The notes under the pieces are model-generated. The model saw only the letters and a list, made by a program, of their open reading frames with translations. It ran no database searches and had not been told where the DNA came from. 17,146 bases of DNA from Bacteroidia bacterium (GTDB lineage Bacteria > Bacteroidota > Bacteroidia > JABEUT01), in NCBI GenBank assembly GCA_013044305.1, contig JABEUT010000011.1:1-17146 (forward strand), in the 5' to 3' direction. Below, one piece after another: positions 7,124 through 14,703 of the stretch (position 1 is its first letter; each line of letters opens with the position of its first letter). The position numbers and the translations under genes are program-made.

Positions 7124-9040
7124 TTACTTATAACTGCGCTGCGTAAGGTGTACCGCTTCAAATTTCAGGTCCTCCTTATGGAGCTGTTCTGCCGCGCCCT
7201 CACCCTTGTATTCCCAGGCGGCAACATAGGCAAATTCGTTGTCGTTGCGTTTTGCTTCCCCTTCTTCCGTCTGGTATTCTTCCCTTAAATGTCCTCCGCA
7301 CGACTCGCGGCGGTTCAGTGCATCGTCTATTATAAGTTCGCCGAGTTCCATAAAATCGGCAACACGCCCCGCTTTTTCAAGATCGGGATTAAATTCGTCG
7401 GCCTTGCCCGTTACCTTCACATTTTTCCAGAACTCCTCGCGCAGCGCCTTTATGGCTGATTTGGCAGCCAGCAGGCCTTTCTCGTTTCGCGCCATGCCGC
7501 AGTTGTTCCACATTATCTTACCCAGTTCCTTATGGAAATGGCTTACCGATTTTTTACCGTTAATTGACAAGAGTTTTGTCAACCGGTCGTTCACGCTTTT
7601 TTCGGCTTCGGCAAAGGCGGGGTGGTCGGTGGGTATGGGTTTTACCGCTATCTCGGAGGCAAGGTAGTTACCTATGGTGTAAGGCGCCACAAAGTATCCG
7701 TCAGCAAGGCCCTGCATAAGCGCCGAAGCTCCCAGCCTGTTGGCGCCGTGATCCGAAAAATTGCATTCGCCCAAGGCATACAAACCCTGCGTTGTGGTCA
7801 TAAGTTCATAATCTACCCACAGACCGCCCATGGTATAGTGTATGGCAGGGTATATCCGCATGGGGGTATGGTAGGGGTTTTCGCCGGTAATTTTTTCGTA
7901 CATCTCGAACAGGTTGCCGTAGCGCTCGCTTACCACATGTTCGCCAAGCCGCTTTATGGCGTCGGCAAAGTCGAGGTACACCGCCTGTTTCGAGGCGCCC
8001 ACGCCGTAGCCCGCATCGCATCTTTCCTTTATCGCCCTCGAAGCCACATCGCGGGGTACAAGATTACCGAACGAGGGGTAGCGTCTTTCGAGGAAATAGT
8101 CTCTTTCGTCCTCCGGTATATCCTTTGGTTTGCGGGTATCGTCTTTTTTCTTGGGCACCCATACTTTACCATCGTTGCGCAGCGATTCGCTCATCAGTGT
8201 TAATTTAGACTGGTGGTCGCCGGATATGGGGATACAGGTCGGGTGAATTTGCGTGAAGCAGGGATTGGCAAAGTAAGCTCCTTTCTTGTGCGCCTTCCAG
8301 GCGGCGGTGGCATTGCACCCCATGGCATTGGTGGAAAGGTAAAATACATTTCCGTATCCGCCTGTGGCAAGCACAACGGCATGGCCGAAATGGCGTTCCA
8401 GCTTACCGGTGACCAGGTCGCGGGCAATGATGCCGCGCGCTTTGCCGTCAATTATTACAAGTTCCAGCATTTCGTGCCTGCTGTACATCTGCACCTGTTT
8501 TTTCCCTATCTGCCTGTTCAGTGCGCTGTATGCGCCCAGGAGAAGCTGCTGCCCTGTTTGTCCGCGGGCATAAAAGGTACGCGACACCTGTACGCCTCCA
8601 AAGGAGCGCGTATCGAGCAGTCCGCCGTATTCCCTTGCAAATGGCACCCCCTGTGCCACACATTGGTCTATAATGGATGCGCTCACCTCGGCAAGGCGGT
8701 GAACATTGGCTTCCCTCGACCGGAAGTCGCCGCCTTTTACGGTATCATAGAACAGGCGGAAAACGCTGTCGCCGTCGTTTGCATAGTTTTTTGCCGCATT
8801 AATGCCGCCCTGCGCTGCAATGCTGTGGGCACGCCGCGGGCTGTCCTGAAAACAGAATACCTTTACCTTGTACCCGAGTTCGGCCAGCGATGCCGCCGCC
8901 GAGGAGCCAGCCAGGCCCGAACCCACCACTATGATTTCGAGGCGTCTTTTGTTTGATGGATTTACAAGTTTCACGGTTGAACGGTAACCTGTCCATTTGT
9001 CGGACAATGTTCCCTGCGGAATTTTTGAATCGAGTGGCAT
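7124..9040 (-). CDS. sdhA: Succinate dehydrogenase/fumarate reductase flavoprotein subunit
   Basis: Catalytic FAD subunit that interconverts succinate and fumarate on the cytoplasmic face of the membrane, in the TCA cycle and respiration. The 638-residue length and N-terminal extension fit the long Bacteroidota/Bacillus type. Visible features are the FAD-binding VGSGLAG (39-45), the covalent flavin His72 in HSIAAQGGI, QIHPT with His266 in the active site, LVPRDVASRAI with the catalytic Arg330, HYTMGG, and GANRLG near the C-terminal FAD contact. The ATG at 9040 is the natural start. Unusually, no sdhC (cytochrome b) lies upstream, where a histidine kinase gene ends 137 bases away, and no sdhB lies downstream, where recQ converges. 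Bacteroidota usually keep sdhCAB together. Either the other subunits are elsewhere or this is a second flavoprotein copy. All key residues are intact, so it is not an obvious pseudogene. Confidence 0.95.
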   Translation of the reverse strand: MPLDSKIPQGTLSDKWTGYRSTVKLVNPSNKRRLEIIVVGSGLAGSSAAASLAELGYKVKVFCFQDSPRRAHSIAAQGGINAAKNYANDGDSVFRLFYDTVKGGDFRSREANVHRLAEVSASIIDQCVAQGVPFAREYGGLLDTRSFGGVQVSRTFYARGQTGQQLLLGAYSALNRQIGKKQVQMYSRHEMLELVIIDGKARGIIARDLVTGKLERHFGHAVVLATGGYGNVFYLSTNAMGCNATAAWKAHKKGAYFANPCFTQIHPTCIPISGDHQSKLTLMSESLRNDGKVWVPKKKDDTRKPKDIPEDERDYFLERRYPSFGNLVPRDVASRAIKERCDAGYGVGASKQAVYLDFADAIKRLGEHVVSERYGNLFEMYEKITGENPYHTPMRIYPAIHYTMGGLWVDYELMTTTQGLYALGECNFSDHGANRLGASALMQGLADGYFVAPYTIGNYLASEIAVKPIPTDHPAFAEAEKSVNDRLTKLLSINGKKSVSHFHKELGKIMWNNCGMARNEKGLLAAKSAIKALREEFWKNVKVTGKADEFNPDLEKAGRVADFMELGELIIDDALNRRESCGGHLREEYQTEEGEAKRNDNEFAYVAAWEYKGEGAAEQLHKEDLKFEAVHLTQRSYK

Positions 9041-9177
9041 ATTTTATTGAATTAGTGGTTAAATAATATTTGATGTTTCAGGCAGTAACCGAATCAACTC
9101 GATAATAGGATTGTAAAAATAGATTTCAAGCCGCTAAATTACATAAAGAATTTCATGGTGAATATCATTTTTATCAT

Positions 9178-10476
9178 TCATTTAGAGGCGGGCAATGAAA
9201 AATAAAAAACAGCCCCCCTGCCGGGTTTCGATTTAGCCCATACCTTGCCGCCATGTCGCGTAATTATTCTTTTTACCAATGCCAGCCCGAGCCCCGTTCC
9301 TTCGTACTCCTCTTTACTGTGAAGCCTCTGGAAGATACCGAAAAGTCTGTCGGCGTATTTCATATCGAAGCCTGCCCCGTTGTCTTTAACCGAGTACACG
9401 GTTCTGCCTTTCAGGGCGACCGATTTTATTTCAATTTCAGGATGTTTGTTTTTCGATGAATACTTGACTGCATTTGACAACAGGTTGGTAAACACATGCC
9501 CCATCATGTTGCGGTCGGCGTTTGCGGGCAGGAGTTTATCAAGGCTTATCCGAGGTTTTATACTTGCCGGCTTGCCTGCTAAAACCATACCGAGGGATTT
9601 TTTTGCAATATCGGTCATGTTCAGCTCCGCAGGTTTGATACTCTCTTTGCCCATGCGGGAAAAGGCCAGCAGATCGTCAATTTGCCTGCTCATGGCGCTT
9701 GCGTTGGCGAAAACCCTGTCCAGCATTTTTTGTGCGTCTTTGGTGAGCCGCGCAGAGTGCTCGTCGAGCAATATATTTACATAACCCGATATTACACGAA
9801 GGGGTGCGTGCAGGTCGTGCGATACCGATGAACAAAACGCATCAAGCTCATCATTGGCGAGTTCGAGTTCTGCAATGCTTTTGCCGAGGCTCACATTAAG
9901 CACTTCGAGCTGTTCTTTGCTTTCTTTAATGCGGCGCATGTTTTCTCTTTTCAGTTCCTCCAGCGCCCTTGTATGTTGTTGTTGTTTCTCCTCTCGTTCT
10001 TTCGACCTGATCATTGCCGCCGCATCGGTAAAACGGATAATAAGATATTGCACATTTCCGTTTTTTAAAAACGAAGGCGCTGCGAGTATCTCCCAATGCC
10101 TTACCTGAAGTTCTTCAACTCCGTTGGCGTTTTTGGTCTGGTTATATTTCTGGAGAAGCATATACCCCTGTTTGTTCTTAACCACCCAATGCAGGGCATT
10201 ATGAAGTTCCAGAAGCGGCTGTTTGTTATAATCATGTCCGGCGGGGTTCAGTATCTCTTTCAGGCTCCTGTCTTTTACTTCTTCCATACGTTTTCCGAAG
10301 GCGGCCAGATAGTGTTTGCTGGCCCAGGCTATTGTAAAATTCTTGTCGGGAAAAAGGACGATGTACAAACCGGGAATGGAGTCGAATACCGACCTGAAAT
10401 CCAATATTCCTGTGTTCTCTTCATCCGGGCCGGGGTGCGCCGTAACTTTCTTTTTTTTGCCCATGTCTTTCATCAT
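9178..10476 (-). CDS. Cytoplasmic PAS-domain sensor histidine kinase
   Basis: An orthodox histidine kinase without membrane segments, presumably sensing an intracellular cue. A PAS-like domain spans about residues 27-150 (FDSIPGLYIVLFPDKNF at its start), then a charged coiled coil (about 157-213). The DHp domain has the H-box SVSHDLHAPLR with phospho-acceptor His220. The ATPase domain has the N-box NLLSNAVKYS (331-340), G1 DNGAGF (365-370) and G2 GTGLGLA (393-399). The SHDLxAPLR form is that of phytochrome-like and related kinases. The frame runs up to a GTG at 10569 that overlaps the upstream gene; I prefer the ATG at 10476 (432 residues), which follows GAAGGGAAG and leaves 41 bases after the upstream stop. 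ATGs at 10473 and 10464 are alternatives. It is probably the last gene of a DUF2480-kinase-kinase operon. An A8 tract lies at Lys7-Lys9. Confidence 0.93.
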   Translation of the reverse strand: MMKDMGKKKKVTAHPGPDEENTGILDFRSVFDSIPGLYIVLFPDKNFTIAWASKHYLAAFGKRMEEVKDRSLKEILNPAGHDYNKQPLLELHNALHWVVKNKQGYMLLQKYNQTKNANGVEELQVRHWEILAAPSFLKNGNVQYLIIRFTDAAAMIRSKEREEKQQQHTRALEELKRENMRRIKESKEQLEVLNVSLGKSIAELELANDELDAFCSSVSHDLHAPLRVISGYVNILLDEHSARLTKDAQKMLDRVFANASAMSRQIDDLLAFSRMGKESIKPAELNMTDIAKKSLGMVLAGKPASIKPRISLDKLLPANADRNMMGHVFTNLLSNAVKYSSKNKHPEIEIKSVALKGRTVYSVKDNGAGFDMKYADRLFGIFQRLHSKEEYEGTGLGLALVKRIITRHGGKVWAKSKPGRGAVFYFSLPASK

Positions 10477-10517
10477 CTTCCCTTCTGCTCCGCGTGTTGT
10501 GTCGGGGGCTGCGGATG

Positions 10518-11810
10518 TTATGTTATCGAAATGGTAAATACTGTGCCTTTGCCCGGGCTGCTCTCGCACTCAATAGTCCAGTTGAGCGTATCCACCAGCT
10601 CCTTTACAATGGAAAGCCCCAGGCCATTGGTAGGTTCGTTTCTTGTGGGTTTGGGGCTAAGTTTATGGAAACGCCGGTACAGCGAAGGCATTTCCCCATG
10701 CGGTATGCCCTGCCCTTCATCTTTTACCTGAAAGATGTAATTGTCCTTTTTATCCAACCCTATCCATACCTTTTTATGACTGTGGCTGAACTTTATTGCA
10801 TTGGATATAAGGTTGTCGGCGATAATTGAGAAATAGGAGGCGTCTGTTTTTACCCAATTATTGTTGCAGGCATTGCTGTAAATAAGGCTAATATTTTTCC
10901 GTACGGCGGAGTCCTCGTTTCTTTTTATCACCTCATTGAGCAGGTCGCCGAGGTTCACCAGCGTATACACAGGGTTGATAATGCCGTTCTGAATTCGGTT
11001 TACCGTAAGGATATCCGATAGCATGGTTTGCATGTTTACCAGATTGCGTTCCAGCCCCGTCAGCTGCTCGGGCAAAGAGTTGCTCCTTTCCCTTTCCGGC
11101 TTTGCGCGCTTACCTGCTACGGTCTGCGTTCCTGTCTTATATGCTGGCTGCGGTTCTCTTAAAACCTCTGACCCTGGAGCCCGGTATCCCGATGGGGCAG
11201 CAAGGGCATCGAGCTGTGTTTTAAAGCTTTCTATATTCCCGGCCATTGCCGATATGTAGTTGTTCAGGTCGTGCGCTACGATACTCAAAAACCTGTCCTT
11301 TTCATTGTTCAGCCGGTCGAGTTCGGCATTCTTATTTTCAATTTCCTCATTCAGTTTTTTAATAATATTGTTTTCTTTCAGCAGGTTGTGGTTATGCAGA
11401 CTTACTTCTATGGCGGCGGGAAGACGCGCTATGTTTCCTTTAAGTATATAGTCGTCGGCACCGGCTTTAAGGCACATTACGGCAAATTCTTCACTCACCG
11501 TTCCTGTAACGAGGATAAAGGGCGTTTGAGGGGAGAGGGTTTTGGCAATTTTAAGCGCCTCCATTGAGTTGAACCCCGGCAGGGTGTGGTCGGAGAGTAT
11601 CACATCGGGTTTGAATCCTTTCAGCGCTTTCTCAAAATCTTTACGGCTTTCCACCCTGCGGCTTTCGGTTTTCATTCCGCTTTTACGCAGCAGCCGTTCA
11701 ATCAGGTCGGCATCATCGGCTGAATCTTCCAGCATCAGTATCCGCAAAAATTCTTTTATACCTGAAGGTTTTGCGGTATCAGAATGCTTTATGCTTCCCT
11801 GCTTTCCCAT
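10518..11810 (-). CDS. Receiver domain-histidine kinase hybrid
   Basis: Signal-transduction protein of 430 residues with an N-terminal receiver and a C-terminal kinase. The receiver (about 22-137) has acidic residues Glu28-Asp29, phospho-acceptor Asp74 in ILSDHTLPG, Thr104 in VTGT and Lys124 in ILKGN, so it looks functional. A coiled coil (about 141-172) links it to a DHp domain with His180 in AHDLNNYIS, where the usual Pro four residues after HD-L is missing. Between the two DHp helices lies an extra stretch of about 45 residues rich in Pro, Arg, Gly and Ser (about 203-248). The ATPase domain has the N-box DNLISNAIKFS (332-342), G1 DEGQGI (364-369) and G2 NGLGLS (395-400). The ATG at 11810 lies 6 bases after the DUF2480 stop. 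There are no membrane segments, so this is a cytoplasmic relay element. Confidence 0.93.
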   Translation of the reverse strand: MGKQGSIKHSDTAKPSGIKEFLRILMLEDSADDADLIERLLRKSGMKTESRRVESRKDFEKALKGFKPDVILSDHTLPGFNSMEALKIAKTLSPQTPFILVTGTVSEEFAVMCLKAGADDYILKGNIARLPAAIEVSLHNHNLLKENNIIKKLNEEIENKNAELDRLNNEKDRFLSIVAHDLNNYISAMAGNIESFKTQLDALAAPSGYRAPGSEVLREPQPAYKTGTQTVAGKRAKPERERSNSLPEQLTGLERNLVNMQTMLSDILTVNRIQNGIINPVYTLVNLGDLLNEVIKRNEDSAVRKNISLIYSNACNNNWVKTDASYFSIIADNLISNAIKFSHSHKKVWIGLDKKDNYIFQVKDEGQGIPHGEMPSLYRRFHKLSPKPTRNEPTNGLGLSIVKELVDTLNWTIECESSPGKGTVFTISIT

Positions 11811-11816
11811 AAAAGT

Positions 11817-12341
11817 TCAGTCGGCTCCCTTTTTATAAATAGGCACATTGGAACAGGCCTCGCCGTACAGTACAGACCTGGCGTAGGGCAGGAGCAGGGC
11901 GGTGGCTTCGGAAAAAGCAGAAAGCGGTATTTCTACATCGCCGCATCCCTTTATCATCACGCGTTTGTCCTTATACTGTTCCGGGTGCAGTCCTGCTGCT
12001 ATGGAGTCATGGAACAGAACCTCCTCAAGCCTCTGCAGGCTGCCGCATACCACCTTCCGGGCAAAGGGCTGAAGGGCGGCCGTAAGCAGCATATAAGCCC
12101 ATGCCGGTATAATGGCGTCGGCGGTGGAAGTTATGGCCACCAACTTGCCGGAGTACTTGCCCCAGTCCTCTTTTTTTAAAAAATCCCTGAAATCTTTTTC
12201 CTTAAGAATCAGCCCTTCAAAGAGATGGTCCTTAAGGTCGATTACCTCGCGTTCGCCCGCGGTATGATATTCTTTAAGGTCGATTGATACCAACCCGCTT
12301 TGTGCAATTTTGTTCTCTATCGCTTCCGTATCGCCTGCCAT
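11817..12341 (-). CDS. DUF2480 family protein
   Basis: A 174-residue cytoplasmic protein that I recognise as DUF2480, a family of unknown function found in Bacteroidota. Nothing in it points to a catalytic site with certainty. It has no signal peptide or membrane span. Family-like segments include SIDLKEYHTAGEREVIDLKDHLFEGLILKEK cut into blocks near residues 20-50, and ITSTADAIIPAWAYMLL followed by a Cys at VVCGSLQ and another in the GCGDV block. The ATG at 12341 is chosen; the frame extends to a TTG at 12362, but that codon overlaps an exact -7 promoter box and would lie upstream of the transcript start. It heads the operon with the two kinases and is divergent from the FAD oxidoreductase gene. 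A role with the kinases is inferred from spacing only; in other genomes the family may simply be a conserved housekeeping gene. Confidence 0.85.
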   Translation of the reverse strand: MAGDTEAIENKIAQSGLVSIDLKEYHTAGEREVIDLKDHLFEGLILKEKDFRDFLKKEDWGKYSGKLVAITSTADAIIPAWAYMLLTAALQPFARKVVCGSLQRLEEVLFHDSIAAGLHPEQYKDKRVMIKGCGDVEIPLSAFSEATALLLPYARSVLYGEACSNVPIYKKGAD

Positions 12342-12359
12342 AGGATTGGTGTATGGATG

Positions 12360-12367
12360 CAAAGTTA
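12360..12367 (-). promoter_or_regulatory. Bacteroidota-type -7 box for the DUF2480-kinase operon
   Basis: Minus-strand TAACTTTG is an exact TAnnTTTG match, identical to the suf operon box, and ends 18 bases before the DUF2480 ATG at 12341. A GTTCC sequence about 18 bases further upstream is at best a poor -33 element. The box decides the start, because the alternative TTG at 12362 lies inside it. Confidence 0.5.
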
Positions 12368-12455
12368 GTTATTTTGGCAACGTGCGGAACTATGAATGCG
12401 TTATACGGCAGGGGTGCCATGCATGACAGTCAGAACGCTGTTTCGATAAATGTTA

Positions 12456-12463
12456 TATCTTTA
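12456..12463 (+). promoter_or_regulatory. Candidate -7 box just upstream of the FAD oxidoreductase start
   Basis: TATCTTTA matches TAnnTTTG at seven of eight positions. It ends only 4 bases before the ATG at 12468, so a transcript from it would begin at about the start codon and be leaderless. The alternative is that the true promoter lies further up in the 126-base divergent gap and this is a chance match. Confidence 0.22.
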
Positions 12464-12467
12464 TGCA

Positions 12468-13802
12468 ATGAAAATCGGGATTGTGGGAACAGGCATAGCA
12501 GGCATGGCTTGCGGGCATTACCTGAAAGATGCAGCCGAGGTGTTCTTTCACGAAAAAAATAATTACGCCGGAGGGCACACCAATACCATAACCGTAACGC
12601 CTCCGCTGCCATCAGAAACCAGTGTAAAAGCCAAGGCAGAACCTGCAGGCCTGAACGATTACTGCGGAGGCGAAGCTGCCGGGAACCTGCACATAGACAC
12701 CGGCTTTATGGTATTCAACCATGTTACGTATCCGCATCTGCTGAACCTTTTCGGGAAACTTAAAGTGCCCACTTACCCTACCGATATGTCGTTCAGCGTA
12801 CAGTTTTTGCCCGGTAAGCTGGAGTACTGCGGTTCGGGTATAAATGGTTTGTTTGCACAACGGAAAAATATTTTCAGCCTGCGTCATATTAGAATGCTGA
12901 ACCAGATCAGGCGGTTCAACAATGAAAGCATAAAGATTATGCACAGCGAAGCCTATTCAGGCTACACCCTGGAACGGTATGTGGCCGAAAAGCGGTTCGG
13001 CGGCGATATGCTGTGGCGTTACCTGATACCCATGAGCGCGGCCGTTTGGAGCGCACCCATGTCGGAAATGCTCGCTTTTCCGGCGCAAACACTTGTAAAT
13101 TTTTTCTACAACCACGGCTTTCTGGGGCTTCATACGCAGCACCAGTGGTACACCGTTACCGGCGGCAGCCGTACCTACCGCGACGCGCTGATGCAGCCTT
13201 TCAGGGATAAAATACTGCTCAACGACCCTGTGGTAAAAATAATAAGAGAGGATGCCGGAGGCGTTTTGCTTGTTACAAAGAACGGGATACGGGCGACTTA
13301 CGACAAAGTGGTTGTTGCATGCCATGCCGATGAAGCCCTCGCGATGCTCGAAAATCCTTCGGAGGATGAAAAACGGTTGCTGGGGAAATTCCGTTACCAG
13401 AAAAACATTGCAACCCTGCATACCGACAACGCGGTGATGCCAAAAAGCAAAAGGGCCTGGTCGTCGTGGAACTTCAGGGTAGAACAACTTGAAGGCACAC
13501 CAAAGGCCTCGTGCACCTACTGGATGAACAGCCTGCAGAAACTGCCCGGCAAAACAGACTATTTTGTAACGCTTAACGATACAGGCAATATAGAACCCAA
13601 AAAAATATTAAAGGTGATAGAGTATACGCACCCGCTGTTCGATGTGGAAGCAGTAAAGGCGCAAAAGGAACTGCCGGAACTGAACCGTAAAGGTCATATT
13701 TATTTCTGCGGAAGCTACTTCAGATACGGGTTTCACGAGGATGCGCTGGTGTCGGCGGTAAATGTAAGCAGGCAGATAAACCCGCACCTGCACCTGAATT
13801 GA
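12468..13802 (+). CDS. FAD-dependent oxidoreductase (COG2907-type, amine-oxidase-like) of lipid-modification operon
   Basis: Flavoprotein of the amine oxidase/phytoene desaturase fold. The Rossmann motif GIVGTGIAG (4-12) starts two residues after the initiator Lys, with Glu29 in FFHEKNNYAGGHTNT at the ribose-binding position. The blocks IDTGFMVFN, VWSAPMSEMLAFPA, WYTVTGGSRTY and the C-terminal FCGSYFRYGFHEDAL are the signature of COG2907 proteins, which in many bacteria are encoded beside DUF1365 and CFA-like methyltransferase genes, as here. The likely role is redox chemistry on an unsaturated, possibly methylated, acyl chain, such as desaturation; this is inferred from the operon. The ATG at 12468 places the dinucleotide motif correctly; an in-frame ATG at 12450 would add six residues. 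Odd: about 25 extra residues between HTNTITV and IDTGFM, including a Cys-Gly-Gly. The product has 444 residues. Confidence 0.9.
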   Translation: MKIGIVGTGIAGMACGHYLKDAAEVFFHEKNNYAGGHTNTITVTPPLPSETSVKAKAEPAGLNDYCGGEAAGNLHIDTGFMVFNHVTYPHLLNLFGKLKVPTYPTDMSFSVQFLPGKLEYCGSGINGLFAQRKNIFSLRHIRMLNQIRRFNNESIKIMHSEAYSGYTLERYVAEKRFGGDMLWRYLIPMSAAVWSAPMSEMLAFPAQTLVNFFYNHGFLGLHTQHQWYTVTGGSRTYRDALMQPFRDKILLNDPVVKIIREDAGGVLLVTKNGIRATYDKVVVACHADEALAMLENPSEDEKRLLGKFRYQKNIATLHTDNAVMPKSKRAWSSWNFRVEQLEGTPKASCTYWMNSLQKLPGKTDYFVTLNDTGNIEPKKILKVIEYTHPLFDVEAVKAQKELPELNRKGHIYFCGSYFRYGFHEDALVSAVNVSRQINPHLHLN

Positions 13803-13825
13803 ATAAATAAGTAATATAAGGAATA

Positions 13826-14656
13826 ATGAATTCGGCTTTATATAAGTGTACCGTAATGCACAACAGGCTGGAGCCAAAACCGCACAGGTTCCACTACAAT
13901 GTGTTCATGTTCTGGATAGACCTGGATGAAATTGACACCCTTGCCAAAAAAATTCTCCTCATCAGCCGGAACCGTTTTAACGTATTTAACTTCCGCGATG
14001 CCGATCACCTGCAGCTCCCGCCTGAAAAACCGGATGCCTCAAAAAGTGTAAAACAACACTTGCTCGATTACTTGAAAACACAGCATGCGGATTTAGTCAA
14101 TCCTAAAATTTATTTGCTCACCAATCTGCGAACCCTGGGGCATCAGTTCAACCCCGTTTCCTTTTATTTTGTGGTGCAACAACCACCCGAAGAAGGGATA
14201 AAGAACAGCGCCTCCGGTATCGGAGAGCCTTTATGCTGCGTGGCGGAGGTAAGCAATACCTTTGGCGAAATGAAACTTTATTACCTCGGAAAAGAAGCAT
14301 TAAAGGAAAATATCTTCGTACATCAGACAAAAAAGTATTTTTACGTATCACCATTCATCGAACACGACGTGGATTTTGCCTTCCGGCTCACTCTTCCTTC
14401 CGACACACTGAACCTGCGCATTGATGATTATGCCGGAGGCAGAAGGATATTTATCAGCACACTTACAGGCAACAGGAAACCCCTGACCAATGCCAGGCTT
14501 ACCGGCTATTTTTTCCGGTTCCCGTTCATTACCCTGCAGGTAATAGGACTCATACATTGGAACGCCCTGCTGCTCTGGCTGAAGAAATTTCCCTACCTTA
14601 GAAAAAAGGAACATCCGGAACAGCAGCTCGGCGTAATGCGTAAATACACAGAATGA
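13826..14656 (+). CDS. DUF1365 family protein
   Basis: A 276-residue protein of the DUF1365 (COG3496) family, whose biochemical activity is not established. Family blocks are clear: the start ALYKCTVMHNRLEPKPHRF (4-22), the FMFWIDLDEI block, FNVFNFRDADH (51-61), LTNLRTLGHQFNPVSFYF (98-115), EVSNTFGE (141-148) and the KYFYVSPFIEHDVDFAFR block (170-187). A hydrophobic, aromatic C-terminal part (about 228-258) may contact the membrane. It starts 24 bases after the oxidoreductase stop and 48 bases before the methyltransferase, so the three are surely co-transcribed. AAGGA lies three bases before the ATG, closer than ideal. An accessory role in acyl-chain modification is inferred from this conserved gene company. 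Confidence 0.92.
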   Translation: MNSALYKCTVMHNRLEPKPHRFHYNVFMFWIDLDEIDTLAKKILLISRNRFNVFNFRDADHLQLPPEKPDASKSVKQHLLDYLKTQHADLVNPKIYLLTNLRTLGHQFNPVSFYFVVQQPPEEGIKNSASGIGEPLCCVAEVSNTFGEMKLYYLGKEALKENIFVHQTKKYFYVSPFIEHDVDFAFRLTLPSDTLNLRIDDYAGGRRIFISTLTGNRKPLTNARLTGYFFRFPFITLQVIGLIHWNALLLWLKKFPYLRKKEHPEQQLGVMRKYTE

Positions 14657-14703
14657 CAATCAGGCATACCGGAAAAATATAACCACAAGGCAGCATATCG
14701 ATT

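Noticed and set aside
8213..8956. 247-codon plus-strand open frame opposite sdhA
   Set aside because: It is a shadow of the strongly conserved sdhA coding sequence and has no family features.
7124..9177. Complete succinate dehydrogenase operon
   Set aside because: Only the flavoprotein gene is present; the flanking gaps of 137 and 154 bases cannot hold sdhC or sdhB.
10477..10569. Upstream GTG start for the PAS kinase, overlapping the hybrid kinase gene by 52 bases
   Set aside because: The ATG at 10476 has a purine-rich ribosome site, and the extension encodes no part of the PAS domain.
12342..12362. Upstream TTG start for DUF2480
   Set aside because: The TTG overlaps an exact -7 promoter box, so it would not be in the transcript.
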